Part shown: positions 50,761-62,965 of the stretch, piece by piece
Layout of the letters: every line of letters starts with the position of its first letter
Numbering within the stretch: position 1 is the first letter of the stretch
Assembly (NCBI RefSeq): GCF_021347895.1
Contig: NC_067134.1
Location: 30,439,449-30,503,448, forward strand
Direction: 5' to 3'
DNA from: Acanthochromis polyacanthus
Lineage: Eukaryota; Chordata; Actinopteri; Pomacentridae
DNA: 64,000 bases
The notes under the pieces: model-generated
Seen by the model: the letters and a program-made list of their open reading frames with translations, nothing else
What the model was told of the DNA's origin: nothing
Database searches by the model: none
Program-made: the position numbers and the translations under genes

Positions 50761-52445
50761 TAAAGTCCCCAGAATGAGAGCAGAGCACTGATCCAGCTGT
50801 AGCTGATGTTGTGTGTCATGTGTTTGTGTTGTTTTCTTGCTCTGCTTCATGTTCCAGACGGAGCGCTTGTTAGAAAACTGGTTGATCTGCTTTAGCTGGC
50901 AGGGTGTCTGCTTTTGGATCCTTCAGCCAATCAGTGAGAGCAAATCTCAGGTGTGTTCATGATGTTGCTGTGCTTGTAGAGGTGTGTTTAGTCCCTGCTT
51001 TGTGTTTCCAGTAGTTCAGGTGTTTGTCTTGTTGTTGTGGCCATTGTCTGGGTGTGGTGACGTCTCTTTGGATTGGAGCAGCTGTCTCCTGTTAGCTTGG
51101 CAGCAAGTTCCCTCTGTGAAGTGCTGTTGTCAGATCAGGTACAAATCTGTTTCCTGATGGTTGCCCTGACAACAGTGATGTCACGGCCCGACCTGTTCCT
51201 CAGGTGAGTTCTGTCTTTCACTATCTTCATGTCTCAGCTTGTTTTCTCCGTCTGAATGTGAGTAAAAGATACTTTAAACTGGTTTTATCTTTTATATATC
51301 TATAGAACATCAAACTGATTGATTTGTCGTATTTTAACTCAAAAACAACGTTGTTGTGACACAATTAAAACATTAAATCAATCTTTATTCTCTAAAACCA
51401 AATGTTCAGACATGTTGGGGTGTTTCCAACCAGCAGGAGTTCTCAGACTGATGCTGAAATCAATGTTTTATCAGTAAATATCATTTATGTTTGTCAGGCA
51501 GTTCTAAACATGAGTTGTTCTTATTATCTGTCAATCACAACCTGTGATCTAATCTGTCTAGCAGAGGGGAAAAGAGTTAAAGTGAAATAAAGTTCACCTG
51601 ATACACTTTGAAGAAACCAGATGCTAGAAATGTTCAGATGTTTCTTAAATGCAGCATTAAATGAGACTGAGAGCAGACATGTTGAGGGAAATGTGCATCA
51701 GTGTGATCTCTGCTGATGTTGGTTCTGTCCCAGTGATTCCATTCTAGGGAATGTTAACTGTCAGGGATTTACAGCCTGATGGGAGCTTCTGCTTTCATGA
51801 AGCACAGGGTTTGTACAAGTTGTGGTGGACGTTGAGTGACATGAAAAAGGTTGAATGTAGAAATAATGGGTCACATGAAATGAGTGGGAATCAACCTGTA
51901 AAATGTGCTCTTATTGTGAAAGTCTGCCTGCTGCTTCCTCATCCTGACTGGTTCCAGGAAATAGATCAGATGTCTGAGCATCCAGGAGTGGACTGGAAAC
52001 TTTCTTCTTCTTCTTCAGCGCTTTGAATAAAGTGTAAGTTTGCTTTGTTTGCTGCTTTAACTTCAGTAATGTTGCTGTTTGTTTCTGCTCTGTCATGTTT
52101 CTACATGTTCACTTCTTATTTCAGCACAAACTTTGGATGACTGCTGTTTAAACATGGATCAATATGATTATTAGCTTATTGATTGACTGCAATCAGTCAA
52201 TATTTCTATGAGATTATTGATGGACTTGAGTCAGTTTGATGAGCTGCTGATGTTTCTTTGTTGTTTTGTCATTCTGACTTTGGGTTTGTGGGTGAGTCTC
52301 TGCAGCTCCATGACTCCATCTGCTGGACTGATAGTAGAAGTGCAGCAGCTGATCTTCTCCAGGAGGATCTGAGTGGATGAATGATGTTTGTTTCCTGTGC
52401 AGGTGAAGGTAGAAAGTGTGTGTGAGCTGCTGTGATTTGAGCATC
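50761..52445. other. Upstream region and probable 5' UTR of the NLR gene
   Basis: No transposon or coding exon is evident. The sequence just before the ATG at 52446 probably includes untranslated exon sequence. I could not place a transcription start. Confidence 0.45.
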
Positions 52446-55400
52446 ATGGATGAGTGTGAGGACAGAGAGGAGGGAGTCCCTCCCTCTAAAAGCTCTCTGT
52501 GTGGGGAACAGGAGAACCAGAGCAAAGCTCAGAGGTGAGACCACCATCTGTAACTGTCCAGGACTCTGCTGCATGTCAGAGCTCAGCATCACATCACTGC
52601 TGCATCATTATTGACAGGAATCCACCTGGACTTGGAGCTGGACCTCCATACAGCTATGTGTCCTTCAAGAGTGACCGGTCTAATCATCCCCTCATTAACT
52701 TTAAAGATCATCAACCTCCTGCTGCAGAGAAGTAAGCTGTAAAATCAAACTACTGACTGTTGTGTCACATGTTCTGTCATTGTTCCAAATATGTTCCATC
52801 ATTAAATCACTCTGAAACTCTGCTTCATGATTTTTCCTTCCTGGCGATCTTCCTCTCTGTTTACCAGAATCCATCAGAGTCCAGAGTCCTCTGGACCTGA
52901 ACCTGCATCCAGCTGTGTGTCCTTCAAGAGTGACTGGTCTAAGGGTCATCCTATTGACTTTAAAGGAGAACCAGGTCCTGCTGCAGAGAGGTAAGATGTT
53001 CAGAACAAGGTTTCAGAGCTGCTAGCTTGATAGCAGATGTTAGCCAGTATGTTAGCCAGCATGTTAGCCTACATGTTAGCCAGAATGTTAGCATGCATGT
53101 TAGCCTGTATGCTAATCTATATGTTAGCCTGTATGTTGACCTATATGTGAGCTTGTATGTTAGTCTACATGTTAGCCTGCATGTTAGCCTGTATTTAGCC
53201 TAAATGTTAGCTAACATGTTAGCCTACGTGTTGGCCTGGATGTTATATGTTAGTCTACATGTTAGCCTGTATGTTAGCGTGTATGCTAACCTGTATGTTA
53301 GCCTACATGTTAGCCGACATGTTAGCCTGCATGTTAGCCTATATGTTAGCCTACAGGGTGAATTCTTCATTGCTGATGGAGACGACTGATGCTGGACGAG
53401 GATGGAGAGGACAGGAAAATGGTTCTTGTTGTCCTCTCTGAGTTTAATCAGTCACCATCCAGACCTACAGAGCAGTTTTCCAGGTTCTCTCAGAAGTTCC
53501 AGCCCTGGAGGAGGAACTTTGAACTCCTAGAAACAGTACTGAAAGAGGTTCTACAGGGACGGTTCCTGTGGTCAGAACGAAGATTGATGATGAGCCAAAA
53601 TGAAGAGAAAGTTCCTGCAGTGGAAAACAGACAAATGTTGGAATCTCTAATGAACATCATGGACCTTCAGCTGGTGTTTGTCTCTGTGTGATAAAGTGAG
53701 AGTTAACTGTTGATGTTGATCCACAGAGTGGAGCAGCAGAACTCAGAGGTTCCCAGAGCTCAGTCTGTCCAGCAGCATGACCTGGACTCCATATTCATGG
53801 TGAGTTCATGGACAACAAGTTGTTCTCCATCTGTTGTGTTCAGGCGTCTCCATGCTGCTCTTTGTAGACCAGTGGACTGTCAGTGTGTCCAACATGGATC
53901 TGATGTTTGGCTGCATGATTTGACTCTGATGGACTCATTGACACATTTCTCTGTTCCAGCTGCTGGAGGACAACATGGTGACTTTTGTGAAGATGGAGCT
54001 GAAGAAGATGCAGAAGCTTGTGAGTCCACATTACCCAGAATGCTCCTCAGAGAGTCAGAGGGCGGATGAGGAGGAGTTGGAGGGTGATGATGAAGATGAG
54101 AGGAGCAGCAGAGAGATGTTTGAGCAGATCACAGTGTTGTTCCTGAGGAGGATGAAGCAGGAGAAGCTGGCTGACTGTCTGCAGAGCAGTAAGAGGATTT
54201 GTGTAAAGACTGAAGCTGCTGATCAACAAAACATTTACTAAAGTCTCAGAATATCTTCACACAGTCAGTCTTTAGGGGACAAACTGTCACCTTCACTTTA
54301 TTGCTACTTTGGTGCTTTAATATCCAGGTTACTTCTACTTCACTCTTTCTTTCTTGTGTTTTCATTCAGAATTTGCTGCTGCTTGTGGACGTGAACTTAA
54401 ACATGGTCTGAAGAAGAAGTTCCAGAGAGTGTTCGAGGGCATCGCTAAAGCAGGACAGAAGACCCTCCTGAATGAGATCTACACAGAGCTGTACATCACA
54501 GAGGGAGGGACTGCAGAGGTCAATGATGAACATGAGGTCAGACAGATTGAAGCAGCATCCAGGAAAGCAGACAGAGCAGAAAGAAGCATCAGAGCAGAAG
54601 ACATCCTTAAAGGCTCACCTGGAAGAAATGGACCAATCAGGACAGTGATGACAAAGGGAGTGGCTGGCATCGGGAAAACAGTGTTAACACAGAAGTTGAC
54701 TCTGGACTGGGCTGAAGGCAAAAGCAACCAGGACATCCACTTCATGTTTCCATTGACTTTCAGAGAGCTGAATGTGCTGAAAGAGAGAAAGTTCAGCTTG
54801 ATGGAACTTGTTAATCACTTCTTCAGTGAAACCAAAGCAGCAGGAATCTGCAGCTTTGAACACTTTCAGGTTGTGTTGATCTTTGACGGTCTGGATGAGT
54901 GTCGCCTTCCTCTGGACTTCCACAATAATGAGGACCTGACTGATGTTAGAGAGTCCACCTCAGTGGATGTGCTGCTGACAAACCTGATCAGGGGGAATCT
55001 GCTTCCCTCTGCTCGCCTCTGGATAACCACCCGACCTGCAGCAGCCAATCAGATCCCTCCTGACTGCGTGGACATGGTGACGGAGGTCAGAGGGTTCACC
55101 GACCCACAGAAGGAGGAGTACTTCAGGAAGAGATTCAGAGATAGGAGGAAGGCCAGCAGCATCATCTCCCACATGAAGAAGTCACGAAGCCTCCACATCA
55201 TGTGCCACATCCCAGTGTTCTGCTGGATCACTGCTACAGTTCTGGAGGAGCTGCTGAGAAGCAGAGAGGGAGGAGATCTGCCCAGAACCCTGACTGAGAT
55301 GTTCATCCACCACCTGGTGGTTCAGACCAAAGTCAAGAAGGTCAAGTATGATGGAGGAGCTGAGACAGATCCACACTGGAGTCCAGACAGCAGGAGGATG

Positions 55401-58400
55401 ATTGAGTCTCTGGGAAAACTGGCTTTTATTCAGCTGCGGAAAGGAAACCTGATCTTCTATGAGTCCGACCTGACAGAGTGTGGCATCGATGTGGAAGCAG
55501 CCTCAGTGTACTCAGGAGTGTTCACACAGATCTTTAAAGAGGAGAGAGGACTGTACCAGGACAAGGTGTTCTGCTTCGTCCATCTGAGCGTTCAGGAGTT
55601 TCTGGCTGCTCTTCATGTTAATCAGACCTTCATCAACTCTGGAATCAACCTGTTGGAAAAACAACAAACATCCAAGAAGCTGAAAGTATCTCTTAAGAAA
55701 CCTAAACTGAAACATCTCCACCAGAGAGCAGTGGACGAAGCCTTACAGAGTGCAAACGGACACCTGGACTTGTTCCTGCGCTTCCTCCTGGGTCTGTCAC
55801 TGCCGACCAATCAGAATCTCCTACCAGACCTGCTGACCCAGACAGGAAGTAGCTCACAGACCAATCAGGAAACAGTGGAGTACATCAAGAAGAAGATCAG
55901 TGCGAATGTGTCTGCAGAGAGAAGCATCAATCTGTTCCACTGTCTGAATGAACTGAAGGATGTTTCTCTAGTGGAGGAGATCCAACAGTCCCTGAGATCA
56001 GGACGTCTGTCCACAGATGAACTGTCTCCTGCTCAGTGGTCAGCTCTGGGCTTCATCTTACTGTCATCAGGAGAACATCTGGACGTGTTTGACCTGAAGA
56101 AATACTCTGCTTCAGAAGAGGCTCTTCTGAGGCTGCTGCCAGTGGTCAAAGCCTCCAAGAAAGTTGTGTAAGTCGTTGAAGACTGAAGATCCTTTTTCAT
56201 TTTGCTGCTGTTTCATCACTATAATGTGCTTTTTGTCTCTTCAGACTGAGTGGCTGTAATCTGTCAGAGAGAAGCTGTGGAGCTCTGTCCTCAGTCCTCA
56301 GCTCCCAGTCCTCCAGTGTGACAGAGCTGGACCTGACTAACAACAACCTGCAGGATTCAGGAGTGGAGAGTCTTTCTGCTGGACTGGAGAGTCCACACTG
56401 TAAACTGGAAGCTCTCAGGTCAGGACTCACACTTTGAAACTGATGTGATTTCTATCAGTGGATAAACAGCTAACCTGAGTATAATCATTTCTGCTGGTGG
56501 GATTCATCAAATGAGCTTTTACTGAACTTGTGCAGGACTTTGTCAGGGTTTATTTTTGACATGATTAAATCCCACTAATCATGGCTGAGATTGTTGATTT
56601 GCTTGAGACGCATGAAATGTGCAGCAAAATGTATCTGAAAGACAAAGAAGAAAAGAGAGAGAGAAACATCCAGCCAAGTGTTGTCCATCAGGTTTGTGTT
56701 GTTTTGTGTGTGCAGGCTGTCAGGCTGTCTGGTCACAAAGAAAGGCTGTGCTTCTCTGGCCTCAGCTCTGAGCTTGAAGACCTCAAATCTGAGAGAGCTG
56801 GACCTGAGCTACAACCATCCAGGAGTCTCAGGAGAGAAGATGCTGAGAGCAAAAGTGGAGGATCCACACTGTAGACTGGACACTCTCAGGTACAGACAGA
56901 CAGATGCTCTCACTAAACTATCAGCCGAGCGCACAAAAAAGAGTGGAAGCAGAAGAATGCTGTTAGCTCAGCTATGCACCATGACCAAAAGGAAACTGTT
57001 AGCCGAGCTTAGCTCAAAGACAGGAAGCAGGGTAAACTTTTTCTTTTTTTTTTTATTTCAAAAAGTCACAGGTAACATCCAACATCAACATGATATTAAA
57101 CATACAGTGACAGAGTTAACAAAAATCACTTTGAAGGAAGAAAGGAAGAGAAGAAAGGAAAGAAAGGAAACTAAAAATAAACAAACAAAAACCAGCTGAA
57201 CAAATTTAAACATTTATAGCAAATAAAATATTTTACAAATGTTCACAGTTTTTATTGCTTTCTGGTTATCAGATGGAGCTATTGACTTTAAATAATATTC
57301 AGATTCTTTATGGAAGACAAGATAATTTGGCATTTGATGACTGAATTTTGATTTATGAATGTGAAATTTTACTAATATTAACATGAGATTGATGGTAAAG
57401 GCCTTGTCTTTTTCATATCCATCCTGTGTGTAAACCCCAAAAATGATGTGTTTGTAGAGCAAATCAATCTGCAGATTTAGTTTTTCTGAACAAAATGTAG
57501 AAATTTCCTTCCACATTTTTCTGCTGTAACTACAGTACCAAAAAATGTGGTACTGTTTCTGGCTGTTCAGAGCAAAAAGAACATCTTACATCTATATCAC
57601 GTTTGAACTTAGTCACATAATGTTTTACAGGATGGATTTTATGCAAGATTTTAACAGAAATTTCCCTAACTTTGTTCAACATGAATTTGTGAGGTAAAAG
57701 CCAAACCTGAGACCAAGAGATATTATTAATAAAAGCGTTCCAGTAATGGATAACATCGGGTTTTGTTGTGGTTTCTCTTTGGAACAGTGCACGTATAGCT
57801 CTGTTGTTATTCTTTGCCGTCCCAAAGCATATTTTGCCACAATAAGTGTCACATGGATTAACAACATGTATATCTGCTGCAAGAGAGGAGGCAGTGCACA
57901 GAGTCACAACACCAGCTGGAATGGAGCTAATGACCTTTGTAAACTCTTCAAGTGTTGAAGGGAATGGATACTTTTCACAGAATTCAGTGTCATTAATAAA
58001 ATGGCCACTAGGGGTCAGAAGCTGTGAGACGAAGTCAATTTTGTTGTTAAACCAGCTATTGAGAAAGATGCTTTTATTTTTATGCAGTATATCCCCATTA
58101 TTCCAGAGATAATACCGATGTGGAGAGAAATTGTGCTTGTAGGCCGTTTTCCACGACAACAAAACCTGTTTGTGATAACTGGATAATTTTAGGGGAATCT
58201 TGTTTATTTGGTAGCAACAAACCAACAGAAAAGGGAGTCCTCCAGTTTGATTAAATACAAATTTAGGAATAAAGTTATATAAAGATGCATCATTTTTGAG
58301 AAAGATTTGAACCATTTGATTATAAGAACATTGTTCAGAATTGAAAAATCAACAAAGTCGAGGCCTCCATTTTTGTAGTTGTTAAGAATTACAGATTTTC

Positions 58401-61400
58401 TGATCTAGTGTGTACGGTTTTTCCACAGAAATTGAACAAGCATCTTATCAATAAATGTGACAGTTTTACAGTCCAGTGCCAGTGAGGAGGCGGCATACAC
58501 AAGTCTGGAAATTCCCTCAGCTTTTGACAGAAGAGTTCACCTTTAAGTGATAAGTCTCTTTGTAGCCAAAGGTTACATTTATTCTGCACCTTTTTAATCC
58601 TTGGCTCAAAGTTGAGATGGCATCTCTCTCACTGATTTTTAATTACAGTAATCCCTAAATAGTTAACCTTACTCTTTACTCATATATCATCAATATCAGA
58701 ACTTTAGAGAGCGAATAGCTCACACTTATGTAGGTTTAAGTACAAACCTGATGCATTTGAAAACATCTGGATTGCATTAATTGCAGGCTTTATCTGTAGG
58801 GCATTCTTTAAAAACAAGGCTGTATCATCAGCCAACTGACTTCAAAGTCTGCTTCGAGCAGCAATAGAGATGCCTTCCAACTTACAGAATTTGACAAAAT
58901 GACAAAACATTTGAGCAACAACCAGGAAGAGGTAAACTGAGACAGGGCAGCCCTGTCTTACCCCTCTTTCCAAACAAAATCTCTGAGTTGTGCCATTACT
59001 CAGTTTTACCGAGCTATTGGCGCCAGCATAGAATGTTTTCATCACACTGCAAAAGTATGGCCCAAAACCAAACCTGTTAAGACCAGAAAACATAAACGAG
59101 TGTTCAGCTGTATCAAAGGCTTTGTGAAAGTCTCAAACTAAAATGAAACTGTCATCCCTAATAAGGTCAGCATAGTATGAGGTCTAAAACTAGCCTAATG
59201 TTATTGAAAATATGCCTGTTACTCATAAACCCAGACTGATTCTCATCAATAATAGAGTTAAGAGCATTTTTAAATCTTTTAGCAAAAACAAGAGCAAGAA
59301 CTTTATAGTCATTGTTCAATAATGAAATTGGTCTCCAGTTATCAATGAAGAGAGGCTCCTTTCTTGGTTTAGGAATTAAAGTAATCCAGCCTTGTGTCAT
59401 ACTTGCTGGAAGAGTCCCTTTACTAATACCTTCAGAAAACTTTGAACAGAAATGGGGCCAAAAGTTCAGCAAAATCTATCTAGAATTCTGAAACAATACC
59501 ATCAACTCCAGGTGACTTATTACTCTTAAGTTGCATCATTGCATCTAATACTTGTTGTTGTGTGAGAGGGGTGTCACACATCAACCGCTCTTCCTCCGTT
59601 ATAGAGTTTGTAAAATCAACACATTAAACAGTCTATCCATTGCATCTTTGTCAGACTTTGTTTTATAAAGAGAGGAAAAGTAGCTACAGCAAAACTCAGA
59701 AATACTGCTCTTACTTTCAGTCACAACTCCATCAATGTTCAGTTGAGACATGGCATTGTACTTAGCATGAGTTTTTTCCACTTTAAAGAAACAGGAAGTC
59801 ATTTGTTCACCGTGTTCAAGACACTTCAGTCTGGATCTACCAAAAGCACCCTCTGCTTTAACCTTATATATATCATCTAAAGTGTTTTGAAGTTCAATTC
59901 ATTTTCATTTTTCATCATGTCAGAGATTTTCTGGTGCAATGCTAGCCAAGGACATTATATCTGTGATTACTTTCTCCTCATTTTGGCGTCTAGATTTGGC
60001 TAACTCACTTCCATATCTTCTTAAAAATCCACTGATTTCAAATTTAAGGAGTTCCCAATTTTTTCCATCATTTCCTTCCTTCAGAGCATTTAACCAATAA
60101 AACTGAATAATTCTACTCAGTTCATGTTTGACATTGTCATGCCTCAATGAAGAGCTATTCATCTTCCAATCAGAGAATTGCTTGGTGTCAACCATTCCTG
60201 GAAGGAGATGTAAATATGTAAGGATGGCTCTATGGTCAGTTAATGGGGTGGGGGTAGGACATTGATTGGAATATTGTCTTTAGAAAGTGATTTAGAGAGC
60301 AGCCAGTAATCCAGGCCAGACTGTCTGGAGCCATTTTTATTACTCCAAGTATTTGGAAACTTCTCTCTCCATACATCACATAAATCATACTTGTCAATTA
60401 AAGAGTTGAACTGAACATTTGGCTGTGAGCATTTAGCTGGAGGCCATCTATCATCACCTCATTCATGACCACATTAAAATCACCTCCTACAATTAAGTAA
60501 GCCTCAGGGAATGTCTGACTTAGAGCTGCAAGTTTACAGTCTAATGTAGGAATAAGTTTATCATTTTCTGATTTAGAATTATAACCTTACAAAAGAACAA
60601 TAATCATTGCTTTGCCATTCCAGTCTACTATTAAACAAATCAAATGAGCTTGACTGTCACAGAGTGCATCAATTTTCCAGGAAAACTACCCTTTAAACAA
60701 GATCCCCCAGCAGAATGTTCTGTCCATGTCATCACCACATGTTGTTTCCCATTGATTTTTCCACAAGTTTACATCTTTGATAAGTGAGTGTGATTCTTGA
60801 AAAAAAACAAAATCAGTTTTCAGCTGTTTAACATTAAAAATAAAGCTTTACGCTTTACATTATTCCTCAGTCCCCGAGCATTGAGTGAGACAAGTGAGAA
60901 AGACATAAAAAAGAACAAATAAACAAAAAACCTTTATAACCTTCTAGCTATGTATATTCTGGCACACACACAAAAAGGAAAGGCAGCTCAGCGACACCTA
61001 TAACCTGATGTTCTAGTTCATTAAATGAGATTTTCCAAAGGGATTTAAGGCAATGGGCTAGCATAGAGTGATATCACTGAAAAAAGAGGAAAAAGAAAAG
61101 AAAAAAAGTTCTGTTTTGCTGCACAATTGTACAAAATGATTTAAAGTTCTACAGTCAGTCAGTGAAGTTTGTATCAGTCTGGGAGAATGATGTCGCTCTG
61201 GTCCTTTATCAGTGGAACAGTGTGAGAGCCATGTAACGTCCATGTGTGCTGCTGAAAGAGTCTCTGCTGCTCTGACCGTCCTCCTCCTTTCAGGGTGACG
61301 CCTGCTGGAGTCCCATGGTTGACCCCAGGTCTGAGGAAGTGTAAGTGTGTTTGAATGGATTGATGGAAACAAAGGAGCACATTCAAGCATCTTCAAAGTG

Positions 61401-62020
61401 TCATATCTCTGAGGTCATCATCAAAGCTTTAATACTGATCACATGATCCATCAATAACTGCAGCTGTGTTGTGTTTGTTCTCTCCATCAGATTCCTGTCA
61501 ACTCACAGTCGACACAAACACAGTATACGGATACCTCAAACTGTCTGACAACAACAGGAAGGTGACACATGTGGGGGGGGATCAGTGGTATCCTGATCAT
61601 CCAGACAGGTTTGACTACTGGCCTCAGCTGCTGTGTAGAACTGGTCTGACTGGTCGCTGTTACTGGGAGGTGGAGTGGAGAGGAGAGGTTTATATATCAG
61701 TGAGTTACAGAGGAATCAGAAGGAAAGGAAGCAGTGATGACTGTAAGTTTGGATTTAATGATCAGTCCTGGAGTCTGATCTGCTCTGATGATGATTCTGG
61801 TTACTCTGTCTATCACAATAACAGACAAACATCCATCAATTCCTCCAAAGTCTCTCACAGAGTTTCAGTTTATGTGGACGTTCCTGCTGGAACTCTGTCC
61901 TTCTACAGAGTCTCCTCTGACTCTCTGATCCTCCTCCACACCTTCAACACCACATTCATTGAAACTCTCTATCCTGGATTTGGGTTCTTCTTGTTTGGTT
62001 CCTCAGTGTCTCTGTGCTGA
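52446..62020 (+). CDS. NLR receptor: FISNA-NACHT-LRR-B30.2 (NLR-C type)
   Basis: I predict ten exons: 52446-52534, 52618-52731, 52868-52990, 53727-53799, 53960-54188, 54370-56167, 56245-56418, 56716-56889, 61294-61340 and 61491-62020. All borders are GT-AG, every phase agrees, and the total is 1116 residues. Exon 1 gives [17 protein letters not shown]. Exons 2 and 3 are repeated peptides with VSFKSD...FK...AAE. Exons 4-5 lead to the FISNA segment (from residue 210). The NACHT ATPase has a Walker A GVAGIGKT (306-313) and a Walker B LIFDGLDE (ending at 386). Two LRR exons follow (809-924), with LSGCNLSE and LRELDLSYN. The C-terminal PRY-SPRY (B30.2) domain is at 941-1116, with YWEVEW and TLSFY. 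It has no PYD or CARD. In fish this family is thought to act as cytosolic immune sensors that oligomerise with ATP; ligand and signalling here are unknown. The only oddity is the LINE in the intron before exon 9. Confidence 0.93.
53037..53354. repeat. 12-base minisatellite in an NLR intron
   Basis: About 26 variant copies of ATGTTAGCCTAC lie in the intron between the third and fourth exons. Since 12 is a multiple of three, open frames such as repeated Met-Leu-Ala arise by chance. Confidence 0.9.
57038..60915 (-). mobile_element. L1/Tx1-type LINE, decayed, antisense in an NLR intron
   Basis: The poly-T run at 57038-57054 is the poly(A) tail of a minus-strand element. Moving upstream there is a C-terminal region open at 57530-58315 with [10 protein letters not shown] and a terminal [14 protein letters not shown] zinc-knuckle. 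Next come RT pieces with [15 protein letters not shown] (58842-59093) and [13 protein letters not shown] and NWRPISLLN (59167-59472), then the endonuclease-RT linker (59599-60195). Near 60900 the endonuclease start reads [16 protein letters not shown]. Multiple stops and frame changes separate the pieces, and the catalytic box is not intact. This family differs from the L1 at 34.5 kb. Confidence 0.85.
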
Positions 62021-62549
62021 GTTGAGTCTCCAGAGTCTCCTCCTGGTAGAGAAACAGTGTTGAACAGATAGTTGAGTCTCTCCATGACTCTGTCCCTCAC
62101 AAACATGTTTTCACATTCATGGATTAAATGTGTTTCTTTGTCAAATCCTTCTAAATGATTCCTTGTAAACTTGTTCCTCTTCAAAGATGGAAGTTGTGAT
62201 TCTTCCAGGAGCCAAATGTGGTGTTTGCGTCTTTTTCCAGTCAAATGTTGAGAGTGAAAATCAGGATGTGGTGTTCCTCTGACGCTCACTTGAACTAAAA
62301 GCATTTGAGCTGCACAAAGTGTGAAATGAGAGAGGAAGCAGTGAATCTCCAAACTGCTGACAGACTTTCACACATTATTGTCCAGTGAAAATCAGCTTTT
62401 TGTGCAGCCACACTTGATCCTGATGTGAGTCTTTAAGTCCTGTTCTAGTGATGAAATGAGAACTTCCTTCATCTGTATCACTCTTTCCAAAGTATTCTGT
62501 GCTCTTCTGTCATTTATGTCTTATTGATACATCCATTTTTCTTTTTTAC

Positions 62550-62555
62550 AATAAA
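62550..62555 (+). terminator. Candidate poly(A) signal of the NLR gene
   Basis: AATAAA lies 530 bases after the NLR stop codon, in ACAATAAATAAGTGC. No stronger signal stands between the two. Confidence 0.5.
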
Positions 62556-62706
62556 TAAGTGCTTCAATCCGTTATTTTTTTTTATAAGATTCTGAATTTC
62601 TGGTTTCATCAACAAATTCTACCAGATTTTATTTTTCCATCAAAGCTCCCATAACCCTAGCTATCTCTGGATCAAAATGTTTTCAGCATCGATATGATTC
62701 CAGTAG

Positions 62707-62965
62707 AATTTAAACCCACCAGGACTATCCAGATTACATTGAACTCTGTAAATTCAACATTTTTTAGCCTGTTTCATTCTATAAATGTTTTGTTTGGCCG
62801 TTAAAGGAGGTTTTCCTCACATTGTGGTGTATTTGAACCCTTCCATGGTCTAAATTCTTTGAACAGATCTTGTGCTGTAATCAATGTCTAACTTAGTTTT
62901 TATTTTCATTGCAGTGGTTGATTTTTCCAGAGCAAGATCAATGATTTTTAATACGTCTTTCTCCA
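62707..62965 (-). repeat. Long-range inverted repeat, right copy
   Basis: This is the reverse complement of 1474-1748. Both copies stop at almost the same inner and outer points (near TTTAAATTCT and near AATAAA), as expected of a discrete mobile or duplicated unit. Confidence 0.8.

Noticed and set aside
53037..53354. CRISPR-like array
   Set aside because: The units are 12 bases, directly adjoining and variable, with no spacers; it is a minisatellite in a vertebrate intron.
53204..53441. Short Met-Leu-Ala-rich proteins
   Set aside because: They arise from the 12-base minisatellite and overlap no splice-consistent exon of the NLR gene.
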